Of a stretch of 18,660 nt of DNA, positions 8,646-18,660 are shown piece after piece. Under the pieces are notes generated by a model. The model did not search any database and was not told where the DNA came from. It worked only from the letters and a program-made list of their open reading frames with translations. The stretch's first letter is position 1, and each line of letters begins with the position of its first letter. This stretch comes from Pararhodospirillum photometricum DSM 122 (GTDB lineage Bacteria > Pseudomonadota > Alphaproteobacteria > Rhodospirillales > Rhodospirillaceae), in NCBI RefSeq assembly GCF_000284415.1, contig NC_017059.1, positions 42,501 to 61,160 on the forward strand, in the 5' to 3' direction. The position numbers were made by a program, and so were the translations under genes.

Positions 8646-8693
8646 GCCTCTTGACGCCTAGGCATCCACCAGATGCCCTTCTCTTGCTTGATA
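8646..8693 (-). rRNA. rrl: 23S rRNA extreme 5' fragment, reversed
   Basis: The first ~48 bases of 23S on the minus strand (GGTGGATGCCTAGGCGTCAA reading 5'->3' on that strand). It ends at 8645/8646 against the glycosyltransferase inverted-repeat arm. Confidence 0.9.
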
Positions 8694-8806
8694 AAACGCG
8701 CAGGGGTCAACCCGACCCAAACGACGCAGATACTCAGCGCTTGTACATAATTCCCACTTGCTCCGAACAGTTCCCTGTTCGGAACGACATCAAAACCCTC
8801 TTTACA

Positions 8807-8819
8807 ATGTCAAATAGCA
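8807..8819 (-). promoter_or_regulatory. boxA-like site in spacer, copy 2
   Basis: TGCTATTTGACAT on the minus strand, identical to the motif at 709-721. Confidence 0.6.
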
Positions 8820-8935
8820 GAAAACGCGACGCCCGAAGGGCGTTTCTGATCTCTTGGCGTTGTCTTTTAGTTGGGACAAGGCCTTGCGGCCTAGATTAAG
8901 GCTGGGGAAGCTTGCTTCCCCAGACCCCTTGCTTT

Positions 8936-9012
<77 letters not shown>

Positions 9013-9127
9013 AACGCCTTGCCCAAAAGACATAAACGCCGAAAGAGATGGGAGGACGGCCCCAGAAAAACCAAGACCGGATTTAGTCATGATCAAGTGA
9101 AGATCGGGATTGCTCCAGATCGTCCTT

Positions 9128-10381
<1,254 letters not shown>

Positions 10382-10382
10382 T

Positions 10383-11281
10383 GCCCTCCTTGATCACGAC
10401 GATCAACTTACCCCTGATGCTCTGTTCGAAATCGCGCTTGCCGTACTTAATCATGCCCCAGACGCTGTCTACTCGGATGAAGACAAGATGAGCGTCGAAG
10501 GACGTCTTTTTGATGCTACTTTTAAACCTGATTGGTCGCCTGAGTTCCTAACAAGTACAATGTACATAGGCCACCTAACCGCCTATCGCACGGCTATCGT
10601 GCGTAAAATAGGCGGCTTCCGTAGCGATTTTGATGGTACGCAAGATTACGATTTAGCATTGCGTGTTGCTCAAGTCACAAATCGTTTTATTCATATTCCA
10701 AAGATTCTTTACCATTGGGTGGCCATTCCTGGTTCAACCGCTGATGTTTTGTCGGCGAAAAGCTACGCGATAGAGCGACAAAAAAAAGCCATTACTGAAT
10801 TTGTTGAAAAAAATGCTAAGACCTCCTTTGAGGTTATGCCTCACTATTCTACGGGTAATTGGCGGGTTGTATATTCTCCTCCCTCTCCCCCCCTCTTGTC
10901 AGTATTATCATACCAAGTGCTGGACGTATGGGAGATATCTTCGGATTTCAAGTTGATCTTCTGAAGAACTGTGTCATGAGCCTTATTGGTAGCGAATCTT
11001 ACGAAAATTATGAAATAATAATTGTTCATAATGGCGAGCTTAGTAAATCGACATTAATGTTTTTAAAAAACATTCCAAATGTTATGGATGTTAACTGCAA
11101 TGTTAAAAATTTTAATTTTTCTGAAAGAGTTAACATTGGCGTTTCTTATGCGCGCGGCGAATACATCCTTCTTCTCAATGATGACATCCAGGCTCGTTCA
11201 CAAAATTTCTCCGGGACATGGTGGGGCTTGCTTCCCAACCTGGCATCGGCATCGTCGGTCCACGCCTCCTCTTTGCGAATG
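10383..11281 (+). pseudogene. Double-domain family-2 glycosyltransferase, internal fragment with frame breaks
   Basis: Frame 1 reads ALLDHDDQLTPDALFEIAL, YSDEDKMS, FKPDWSPEFL and GTQDYDLALRVAQ, then ILYHWVAIPGSTAD: the end of a GT2 domain of the rhamnosyltransferase-like kind, with DXD-type DHDD. Near 10887-10893 (C7 run) the frame changes to PLVSIIIPSAGR, the start of a second GT2 domain, which continues with SYENYEIIIVHNG and RGEYILLLNDDIQAR. Near 11204-11207 (TTT) it changes again to RDMVGLASQPGIGIVGPRLL. Adding one C and one T restores a single frame. Both ends are missing: 23S joins at 10381/10382 and at about 11281/11282, just before the second catalytic site would be completed. The role is sugar transfer in surface-glycan assembly. 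It is much more AT-rich than its rRNA flanks. Confidence 0.78.
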
Positions 11282-12395
<1,114 letters not shown>

Positions 12396-12510
12396 AAGGA
12401 CGATCTGGAGCAATCCCGATCTTCACTTGATCATGACTAAATCCGGTTCTGGTTTTTCTAGGGCCGTCCTCCCATCTCTTTCGGCGTTTATGTCTTTTGG
12501 GCAAGGCTTT

Positions 12511-12587
<77 letters not shown>

Positions 12588-12706
12588 AAAGCAAGGGGTC
12601 TGGGGAAGCTCGCTTCCCCAGCCTTAATCTAGGCCGCAAGGCCTTGTCCCAACTAAAAGACAACGCCAAGAGATCAGAAACCGCCCTAACGGGCGGTCGC
12701 GTTTTC

Positions 12707-12719
12707 TGCTATTTGACAT
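12707..12719 (+). promoter_or_regulatory. boxA-like site in spacer, copy 3
   Basis: TGCTATTTGACAT, identical to the other spacer copies, about 115 bases before 23S. Confidence 0.6.
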
Positions 12720-12831
12720 TGTAAAGAGGGTTTTGATGTCGTTCCGAGCAGGGAACTGTTCGGAGCAATGGGAATTATGTACAAGCGCTGAGTATCTGCG
12801 CGTTTGGGGTCGGGTTGACCCCTGCGCGTTT

Positions 12832-13235
12832 TATCAAGCAAGAGAAGGGCATCTGGTGGATGCCTAGGCGTCAAGAGGCGATGAAGGACGTGGCACTCTG
12901 CGATAAGCCATGGGGAGCCGAGAGCAGGCTTTGATCCGTGGATTTCCGAATGGGGCAACCCACCCCTTTGGGGTATCCATTTCTGAATTCATAGGAAATG
13001 GAGGCGAACCCGGTGAACTGAAACATCTCAGTAACCGGAGGAAAGGACATCAACCGAGACTCCGTTAGTAGTGGCGAGCGAACGCGGACTAGCCCAGTGA
13101 CTTGAAGTTTCTAACCAGAACGGCATGGAAAGGCCGGCCATAGCGGGTGACAGCCCCGTATGGGTGTTGAACCTTTAAGTCCTTGAGTAGGGCGGGGCAC
13201 GTGAAACCCTGTCTGAACATGGGGGGGACCACCCT
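12832..13235 (+). rRNA. rrl: 23S rRNA 5' fragment, copy 3
   Basis: About 400 bases from the 23S 5' end to GGGGGGGACCACCCT. Compared with copy 1 it has T for C at 13141, C for G at 13172 and one extra G in the run at 13221-13227. It breaks at 13235/13236 into the PAS-protein gene, the last chimeric join in the window. Confidence 0.94.
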
Positions 13236-13970
13236 GCAGGCGGCACGGGCCGGCCCCTCCTCGGCGTCGGCGCCGTCACGGGGGGGGCCGTCGACCAGCG
13301 GCGAGACGAAGGCCGACGCGGCCAGCCCTCCCCACCCCACGGCGACGATGGCACCGCTCGCCTGTGCCTCGCCCAGCCAGACCAGGGGCAAGTCGGTGAG
13401 TTGGGCCAGGGGCGGACAAAACTCGTGAGCCAGGGCCGATAGCCCGGAGCCTCGCACCAGAGCCGCATCCAGCGCCGCCTCCAGGTCCTTGAGGCCATCG
13501 GCCAGCACAACCGCCGACACATCGCGCAACGTGACAAGGCGTAAGGCGTCGGGTCCCTCGCCGGTCTCGATCACACACACGCGCACCGACACGCGCCGGC
13601 CCGAGGCCCGGTGGCCCGTCACCACGCGCGATACCCCTTCGGGCAGGGCGAGAACCCCGGGGACCAGGGCCTCCACGGATTGGCCCCGGGCCTGGACGGG
13701 GTCGAGATCGAACAACACCTGAGCCCCGGCCGACACATCCACGATCGTCCCTTGGCCATCAATGACGATCAGGCCATCACACAAGGCGGTGAGGACGGCT
13801 GCCGACACCCGCTCCAGGGCCGGGGCAAGGGCATCGTCGGACGGCTCGACAGCGCCGCGCGAGACGCGGCGGCGCCAACTCATCAAGGCAGCTGTGACCA
13901 GGGCGCCGGTGGCGGCGCCCAGGGCGAGGAAAGGGCCTGAAGGGGCTGGGTCGAGAAAAATCATCAACAA
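13236..13970 (-). pseudogene. PAS/GAF-domain sensor protein, 3'-truncated
   Basis: About 245 residues are genuine. A membrane segment (about 14-31, FLALGAATGALVTAALMSW) is followed by a PAS domain (about 54-153; LCDGLIVIDGQGTIVDVSAG, then RLVTLRDVSAV). A likely GAF-type sensor region starts at about 162 (LKDLEAALDAALVRGSGLS, LPLVWLGEAQASGAIVAVGW). Such proteins usually end in a histidine kinase, GGDEF or cyclase output domain; here the output is lost because 23S rRNA joins at 13235. Residues after ACR in the open frame (VVPPMFRQGF and on) are antisense 23S. It lies 159 bases after the cyclase gene on the same strand, so it may share its regulation. High-GC codon use matches the cyclase and motAB. 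Confidence 0.75.
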
Positions 13971-14129
13971 CGCTCATCTGCCGACCGAGGTCGGGGGAGA
14001 ACCAGGGGGCTTCGTCCATTGTGGCCCGGACAGGGACCAGGACGCAAAGCGTTTCCGCCCCAGGGCAGGCGGGTAACGCAGAGAAAGGACGGGCTGGGGA
14101 GGCCCCTCCTCGTTCCCTGGGGTTGGCCC

Positions 14130-16466
14130 CTACTTGGTGGTCGCGACAAAGACGCCGTCCCAGGTCTCGCCCGGGGGCGAGGCCTCGTAGCTGTCGAGGC
14201 GCTGGGCATAGAGATCCAGGAAACCTTTAAGACGGTAGCGCCCCTCGACGCCGCGCAACAACTCCAACAGCCGCCGGGCTTCCGCCCAGGCCTGGGCCCG
14301 GTAGGCGACCAGCAAGGCGTCGGCGGTTTGGCGGGTTTCGCGAAACGCCGTGGTGGCGGCCAGGGCCTCGTCGCCGATCAGGCCGAAAATGCGCACCGGC
14401 ACGGTCTTGCCCTTCACCCGGATCAGATCGAGTTCCAGCAAGGCCATGTCAGCAACCTGACCCGCGGTGGCCTCGCCCAGCACCGTGGTCACGCCATAGG
14501 TCTTGGACTGGCCCTCCAGGCGTGAGGCCAAGTTCACGGTGTCGCCCAGGACCGAATAGTCAAAGCGCTGGTCCGAGCCCATGTTGCCCACGCAGACCAT
14601 GCCGGAATTAAGACCAATGCCGATGTTGATGGGGATATGGCGCCGGTTGGTCTCGCGGGCTTCTTGTTCCAGACCGGCGTTGACCTCGATCAGGCGCTCG
14701 ACCATGGCGAGGGCGGAATGGGCGGCATGGCGAGCGTGCTCGGGATCATCCAACGGCGCATTCCAAAACGCCATGATGCAGTCGCCCATGTATTTGTCGA
14801 TGGTTCCCTGCCGGGCCAAGATGACATCGGTCATGGGGGTCAGGAAACGGTTGATCAACCGGGTCAGGCCCTCGGCGTCGAATTGCTCGGAGATGGTGGT
14901 GAACCCGCGCACGTCACAAAACATCAAGGTCATGTCGCGCATTTCCCCGCCCAGCTTGAGACGCGAGGGATCCGCCGCCAGGCGCGCCACCAGGGCGGGC
15001 GACATATAGCGGGAAAAGGCATCGCGCACTTGGCGGCGCTCTGCTTCCTCGCGGGTATAGCCGGCATAGGTCAGGTACAAATAAAGCGCCAGCGAGACCA
15101 AGCCAGGAAACACCGGATCATACAACTGAAGGTGCTCTCTAAACAGCCAAAACGACGCTGCCCCAGTTCCGAGAACCAAAGAAATCAGCAGCGCCAAGGT
15201 CCAGCGCGCCCCGATCATGGGAACCAGCACGATCAAGATCAGCCCTACGCCCAACGTGCCCCAGGCCTCGAGATCAACGGCATTGCGCGGCCGCTTGAGG
15301 GTCTGGCCTGTCAACAGGTTTTCCAGGATATTGGCGTGCACTTCGACCCCGGGCAAGAAGGTCTCGGTGGGGGTGGTCTTGATATCGAGCAGCCCCACCG
15401 CCGAGGTGCCGATCAAAACAAAGCGATTGGTAAAGCGCTCCGGCGGCACCGCCCCCCTTAGGACATCCACCGCGCTCACGTACTTTTCCCTGTCGAACCG
15501 GGAAAAATAAACGTGAAAGCGTCCGGCCTCATCAAGGGGAATTTCGAGCGAACTGACCTGCCCCGTGGGCAACCGGGTTCGCAGGACCATGTCTTGGATG
15601 CCCTCGACGGTGCCCTGGCGCTTGGCACGCAACAAGATATTGCTGGCGCCCATCGCGACACGCAGCATTTCAACAGACAAGGCGGGATAAATCAAACCGT
15701 CGCGCTCGACCTTCACGGCCATGGGCACGCGGCGCACGATGCCGTCCAGTTCTCCCTCGACAATGAACACCCCGCGCCCCCTGGCCTTGGCGTCCAGAAC
15801 CGGGAGATTGTAGAGCATCCGCTGGTGATCGCGGAGATACCCCATGACGCCATGCCCCAGGGTTGCGATCGAAGACTGGGGCTTCTCAAACCCTTGCGGT
15901 GCCGCGCCGCTTGACGAGGGCGCCATCCCCAAGACCACCCGCGCCTTGCCCAGGGACTCGGCAAAGGTTTGGTCGTTGTCGGGCAAGGTGGCAAGACGGG
16001 CGCGAATATCGGGATCGGCTCCCACCAAGCCTTCGACAAAGCGCCCGGGTGAAGTGCGATCCGGCTCGGGGAAAATCACGTCGAAGCCGATCACCAGGGG
16101 GTGAGCCGCTTGGAGGCGATCGACAAGCTGGGCCATCAAGGTACGGGGCCACGGCCACTGTCCCATTTCCTGCAAGGACCGGTCGTCAATGTCCACGATG
16201 GTGACCAGTGGCCTGTCCACCGTGCGCGGATGGATCCTTTGATAAAAATCGAACGTCTTGGAGCGCAAGAACTCAACCGGTGCCGGATCCACCAAGCGCA
16301 ACACAACAGCAGAGCACAGCATGAGAAAAGCCCAGACCCGCGCCGAGGTGACCACGTCACGCCACGACACTTTCTTGCCCGGCTGGCGCTTCCCGAAGGC
16401 TGCGCGCACGAGTCTGACCAGCAGCCCTCCAAAACGTTCCGGCGTTTTGGCGTCGTCCCGACTCAT
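14130..16466 (-). CDS. CHASE2-domain class III adenylate cyclase
   Basis: A 778-residue membrane receptor cyclase that makes cAMP (or, less likely, cGMP) in response to an extracytoplasmic signal. A first membrane helix is at about 44-60. The periplasmic CHASE2 domain (about 65-395) has VTIVDIDDRSLQEMGQWPWP (88-107) and VIGFDVIFPEPDR (125-137). Three more helices follow (about 404-420, 423-441, 452-470). The catalytic domain has MFCDVRGFT with metal-binding Asp518, DKYMGDCIMAFW with Lys558 and Asp562, and GDTVNLASRLE with Asn645 and Arg649 for the transition state. Lys558 favours ATP; the partner position aligns with Ser638, where mammalian enzymes have Asp and many bacterial ones Thr or Ser. 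A C-terminal tail (about 700-778) has helical, repeat-like character. Start ATG 16464-16466. It is divergent from motA. Confidence 0.93.
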   Translation of the reverse strand: MSRDDAKTPERFGGLLVRLVRAAFGKRQPGKKVSWRDVVTSARVWAFLMLCSAVVLRLVDPAPVEFLRSKTFDFYQRIHPRTVDRPLVTIVDIDDRSLQEMGQWPWPRTLMAQLVDRLQAAHPLVIGFDVIFPEPDRTSPGRFVEGLVGADPDIRARLATLPDNDQTFAESLGKARVVLGMAPSSSGAAPQGFEKPQSSIATLGHGVMGYLRDHQRMLYNLPVLDAKARGRGVFIVEGELDGIVRRVPMAVKVERDGLIYPALSVEMLRVAMGASNILLRAKRQGTVEGIQDMVLRTRLPTGQVSSLEIPLDEAGRFHVYFSRFDREKYVSAVDVLRGAVPPERFTNRFVLIGTSAVGLLDIKTTPTETFLPGVEVHANILENLLTGQTLKRPRNAVDLEAWGTLGVGLILIVLVPMIGARWTLALLISLVLGTGAASFWLFREHLQLYDPVFPGLVSLALYLYLTYAGYTREEAERRQVRDAFSRYMSPALVARLAADPSRLKLGGEMRDMTLMFCDVRGFTTISEQFDAEGLTRLINRFLTPMTDVILARQGTIDKYMGDCIMAFWNAPLDDPEHARHAAHSALAMVERLIEVNAGLEQEARETNRRHIPINIGIGLNSGMVCVGNMGSDQRFDYSVLGDTVNLASRLEGQSKTYGVTTVLGEATAGQVADMALLELDLIRVKGKTVPVRIFGLIGDEALAATTAFRETRQTADALLVAYRAQAWAEARRLLELLRGVEGRYRLKGFLDLYAQRLDSYEASPPGETWDGVFVATTK

Positions 16467-16700
16467 GAGTGTTTCCCCTTCGGTATCGTCTTCGGCCCTC
16501 TACCTCCCTTCTACCATAATTCCGAGGGATTTGCCGCGTTCCTTCTTGAGCCCGGCCGGCTCTTTCGCCGTTTACCCCCGTGGAAGGAGGTGAAAAAGTG
16601 TGGCCACTCTTGCTCTCACGGCCATTGTGTATACACTTGCTCCTGGGTGGTGAAGGAACGCTTCCCACGATGACACCAGATCAGGAGTGGGCGGTCCAAC
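16467..16700. promoter_or_regulatory. Divergent intergenic region, cyclase / motA
   Basis: A 234-base gap between divergent starts, so promoters for both genes should lie here. I see no convincing sigma-70 or sigma-28 pair. AGGAG at 16683-16687 is 13 bases before the motA ATG, a long spacing. GGAAGGAGGTG at 16581-16591 is a strong Shine-Dalgarno-like word but only short frames follow it. Confidence 0.35.
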
Positions 16701-17516
16701 ATGTCCCTGGCGACGATTCTTGGCGTACTATCCGGCTTTGGCCTTTTCATCCTGTCCGTTGTCCTCGCCACGAATAACTATGCGACCTTCCTCGATCTTC
16801 CCAGCTTCATCATGGTGCTGGGCGGTACGTTCGCGGCGACCTTTGTTTCCTACGAGCCACGCTACGTCTTCAGCGCGCTCAAGGTCATCGGCAGCATCCT
16901 TTTTCGCAGCGAGATCTCGCGCGGCATCCTGACCCACGAGGTCGGGCGCATCATCCGTTGGGGCTATGTCATTCAAAAGAACGGCATGCCCGGCCTGGAA
17001 AGCGACGCCGGCAAGGTCCGCCGCCAAGACAGCTTTCTCGCCTTTGGCATTGATCTCGTCATCTCCGGCTACTCCGGGCAGGAGGTGCGGGAAATCCTGG
17101 CCAACACTGTGGAAAGCAACTTCCAGCGCCAGACCGTTCCCGTGGCCATCTTGCGCAACATGGGCGCCACCGCGCCGGCCTTTGGCATGATTGGCACCCT
17201 GGTCGGTCTGATCATCATGCTCGACCACATGGGGCAAGATCCCTCCTCCATGGGCCCGGGTCTGGCGGTCGCCCTGGTAACCACGCTGTACGGCGTTTTG
17301 GCCCAGCGGCTGATTTTCCTGCCGGCGGCCTCCAAGATCCGCCAGCGTGAGGAAATTATCCGCTTTCGAAACTACTTGGTGGCCGAGGGACTGGCCCTGC
17401 TGGCCGAGCGTAAAAGCCCCCGCTACATCCAAGACCGCATGAACAGTTACCTGGATCCGGCCATTCACTTCAGCATTGACCGCATGCGCGGCCGCGAGGC
17501 GCGCAACGAGGAGTAA
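16701..17516 (+). CDS. motA: Flagellar motor stator protein MotA
   Basis: A 271-residue inner-membrane protein that, with MotB, forms the ion channel driving flagellar rotation. Four membrane segments: about 4-22, 32-50, 155-175 (GATAPAFGMIGTLVGLIIML) and 186-208. The long cytoplasmic loop (about 52-150) carries RRQDSFLAFGIDLVISGYSG and VESNFQRQTVP, typical of the PomA-like branch, where charged residues contact FliG. Pro159 sits at the conserved start of helix 3. The length is near the family norm (about 250-295). MotB starts six bases after the stop, so the two are translated together. The start is set by the N-terminal helix; its ribosome-binding site is weak. Confidence 0.95.
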   Translation: MSLATILGVLSGFGLFILSVVLATNNYATFLDLPSFIMVLGGTFAATFVSYEPRYVFSALKVIGSILFRSEISRGILTHEVGRIIRWGYVIQKNGMPGLESDAGKVRRQDSFLAFGIDLVISGYSGQEVREILANTVESNFQRQTVPVAILRNMGATAPAFGMIGTLVGLIIMLDHMGQDPSSMGPGLAVALVTTLYGVLAQRLIFLPAASKIRQREEIIRFRNYLVAEGLALLAERKSPRYIQDRMNSYLDPAIHFSIDRMRGREARNEE

Positions 17517-17522
17517 ACGCTC

Positions 17523-18212
17523 ATGATGTTTGGCGGCGGCGGCAGCAAGTGGAGTTCGGGCGAAACCGAAGAAGACGATACGGATTCGTGGGTCGTGACT
17601 TTTGCCGACATGTCCACCTTGCTTTTGGCCTTCTTCATCCTGCTGGCCTCCATCTCCAAGGTGGATGCGGTCTTGTTCGAGCAGGTCAAGGCCGGCATTC
17701 AAGAAGGGGTTGGCAAGCGCGAAGTCAAAAAGCCGATCGAAGAATTGAAAAAAGACACCGGCGAAGTGATTAAAGCCCTCCAGGTGGAAGATGTGGTGGG
17801 GCTGGGCCAAGACCAGGACGGCGTGGTCATCGAATTCGCCTCCAGCGCCTTCTATACCCCAGGCTCCGCCGACATCCGTGCCGAAGCCCTGCCCGTCTTG
17901 GAGCAGATTATCGCCACCTTGAACGAACCGCGCTACCAGGGCTTCCAGATCGAGGTCCAGGGGCATACCGACGACACCCCGATCAATACCGCTCAGTTTC
18001 CCTCCAACTGGGAACTGGCCGGAGCACGCGCCACCGGCGTTCTGCGCTTCATGCTCGACCAAGGCGTGAGCAAGGAGCGGGTGCTGGCCGTCTCTTATGC
18101 CGACGTGGCGCCCAAGGTCCCCAACCGCACCCCCGAGGGCCAAGCCATCCCCCTCAACCAGGAACTCAACCGCCGCATCGCCGTGCGCATTTTCCCCAAA
18201 AACCAGTTCTAA
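17523..18212 (+). CDS. motB: Flagellar motor stator protein MotB
   Basis: A 229-residue stator subunit that anchors the MotA channel to peptidoglycan. A short cytoplasmic tail is followed by one membrane helix (about 23-45; WVVTFADMSTLLLAFFILLA) with the ion-binding Asp29. Next is a plug/linker region rich in Lys and Glu (about 50-95), and an OmpA-like peptidoglycan-binding domain (about 100-225) with QGHTDDTPI (146-154), NWELAGARATGVLRF and NRRIAVRI. It is shorter than E. coli MotB (about 308). The helix resembles the PomB type as much as MotB, so the coupling ion (H+ or Na+) is not decided by sequence alone. A second ATG follows directly at 17526. A GAGGAG in the end of motA serves as ribosome-binding site. 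Confidence 0.95.
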   Translation: MMFGGGGSKWSSGETEEDDTDSWVVTFADMSTLLLAFFILLASISKVDAVLFEQVKAGIQEGVGKREVKKPIEELKKDTGEVIKALQVEDVVGLGQDQDGVVIEFASSAFYTPGSADIRAEALPVLEQIIATLNEPRYQGFQIEVQGHTDDTPINTAQFPSNWELAGARATGVLRFMLDQGVSKERVLAVSYADVAPKVPNRTPEGQAIPLNQELNRRIAVRIFPKNQF

Positions 18213-18230
18213 ACCTTTCCCCGCCCCCAA

Positions 18231-18274
18231 AAGACGAGGGGTCTGGGAGGCCGCGCCTCCCCAGCCTTCGTCTT
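18231..18274 (+). terminator. Palindromic terminator-like element after motB
   Basis: A long hairpin: AAGACGAGGGGTCTGGGAGG pairs with GCCTCCCCAGCCTTCGTCTT around a short GC loop, with few mismatches. It starts about 19 bases after the motB stop and is followed by TACTT, only a weak T-run. Its core GGGGTCTGGG...CCCCAGCCTT matches the palindrome in the rrn spacers (594-650). Confidence 0.65.
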
Positions 18275-18529
18275 ACTTAACATGACGCGTTATAACACAT
18301 CAGTAATTCTCTCAAAAAAGGAGACTGTTCATAATCATGATTTATTAGTCATAATAAATTCTGTTAAAATTAAATATAATTTTTCAAATGTTACAATACA
18401 TTAATAGAGCAATATTTTTATTTTTGAAAATACCTTAAGAAATTTAAATACTTTCTGGGAAAGTTTCTGAACCTTTTTGGGAAAAACTAATAATACTTTG
18501 AACGTAGCGGGGTGATATAGGAGGACGAC
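18275..18529. other. AT-rich intergenic region
   Basis: About 255 bases, strongly AT-rich against GC-rich motAB. No gene is visible. It has a weak promoter-like pair (TTGAAA at 18424-18429, AATACT 17 bases on at 18447-18452) and near-repeated words CTGGGAAAGTTT and TTTGGGAAAAACT around 18455-18487. It may be a regulatory region of the following gene or the edge of transferred DNA. Confidence 0.4.
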
Positions 18530-18660
18530 ATGGATGAAGAATCACACCTCCCATGTTGTCTAGATCGACCCGGGCTTCTGGATACACTTGAAGAGCAAAC
18601 GGAGGTTTTCCAAAAAAGTACGGCGAAACTGGCTCATGGGGGTTTTATCGTCAAAGCCCG
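18530..18660 (+). CDS. Unidentified protein, N-terminal part (runs off window)
   Basis: An ATG preceded by a strong AGGAGG (18519-18524, five bases upstream) opens a frame of 43 codons to the window end: MDEESHLPCCLDRPGLLDTL, then EEQTEVFQKSTAKLAHGGFI. There is no stop, signal peptide or membrane segment so far. The CC pair at residues 9-10 might bind metal, but I do not recognise the family. The ribosome-binding site and uninterrupted frame make it a likely gene. Confidence 0.6.
   Translation, partial: MDEESHLPCCLDRPGLLDTLEEQTEVFQKSTAKLAHGGFIVKA

Noticed and set aside
10883..10896. Programmed or phase-variable frameshift at the C7 run in GT2
   Set aside because: Four other single-base losses of the same type occur in neighbouring fragments, including very short runs that do not slip readily, so a sequencing cause is simpler.
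13089..13235. C-terminal 47 residues of the PAS-protein frame
   Set aside because: They are the antisense reading of 23S rRNA beyond the join at 13235/13236 and not part of the protein.
14637..15461. A 274-residue plus-strand open frame inside the cyclase gene
   Set aside because: It is antisense to the catalytic and CHASE2 domains, has no family-like motif, and is explained by high GC.
16728..18230. A 500-residue minus-strand open frame opposite motA and motB
   Set aside because: It mirrors the two well-supported stator genes; long antisense frames are expected in GC-rich coding DNA.

Overview
The base composition and the rRNA, tRNA and flagellar motor genes point to an alphaproteobacterium of the Rhodospirillaceae type. 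My best guess is Rhodospirillum or Pararhodospirillum. The basis is the alphaproteobacterial 16S signature, a 16S-23S spacer with tRNA-Ile, a TTTGACA-type boxA, and GC-rich cyclase and motAB genes. Genus is inference.

The window has two very different halves. From 1 to about 13235 it is a patchwork. Pieces of 16S and 23S rRNA genes on both strands are fused to each other and to truncated, more AT-rich genes for surface-glycan synthesis. I count about 13 breakpoints, four of them fold-backs or inverted duplications. No rRNA gene is complete: the middle of 16S, the 3' third of 23S and all of 5S are absent. Three spacer copies (400-833, 8694-9128 reversed, 12395-12831) carry tRNA-Ile and differ in sequence, so at least three rrn operon types contribute. 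Glycan genes are a methyltransferase tail (2337-2621), a frameshifted family-4 glycosyltransferase (2640-3388), an IS630 remnant (4533-4957), an intact DegT aminotransferase and GNAT acetyltransferase (5101-6856), a family-2 glycosyltransferase present as a 5' stub plus an inverted copy (6968-8517), and a frameshifted double-domain family-2 glycosyltransferase (10383-11281). Five or six frame breaks are all single missing bases, most of them in or beside homopolymer runs. The simplest reading is misassembly of multi-copy rrn operons with low-coverage fragments, not a new biological system.

From 13236 on the window looks like ordinary chromosome: a PAS/GAF sensor cut by the last rRNA junction, a full CHASE2 adenylate cyclase on the minus strand, and divergently the stator pair motA-motB on the plus strand. 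A palindromic terminator of the same family as one in the rrn spacers follows motB. Then comes an AT-rich gap and the start of an unidentified gene running off the end.

Read together, the credible biology is a glycan or amino-sugar operon (aminotransferase, acetyltransferase, glycosyltransferase, in that order) and a motility/cAMP signalling locus. Adjacency of anything left of 13236 to anything right of it should not be trusted.
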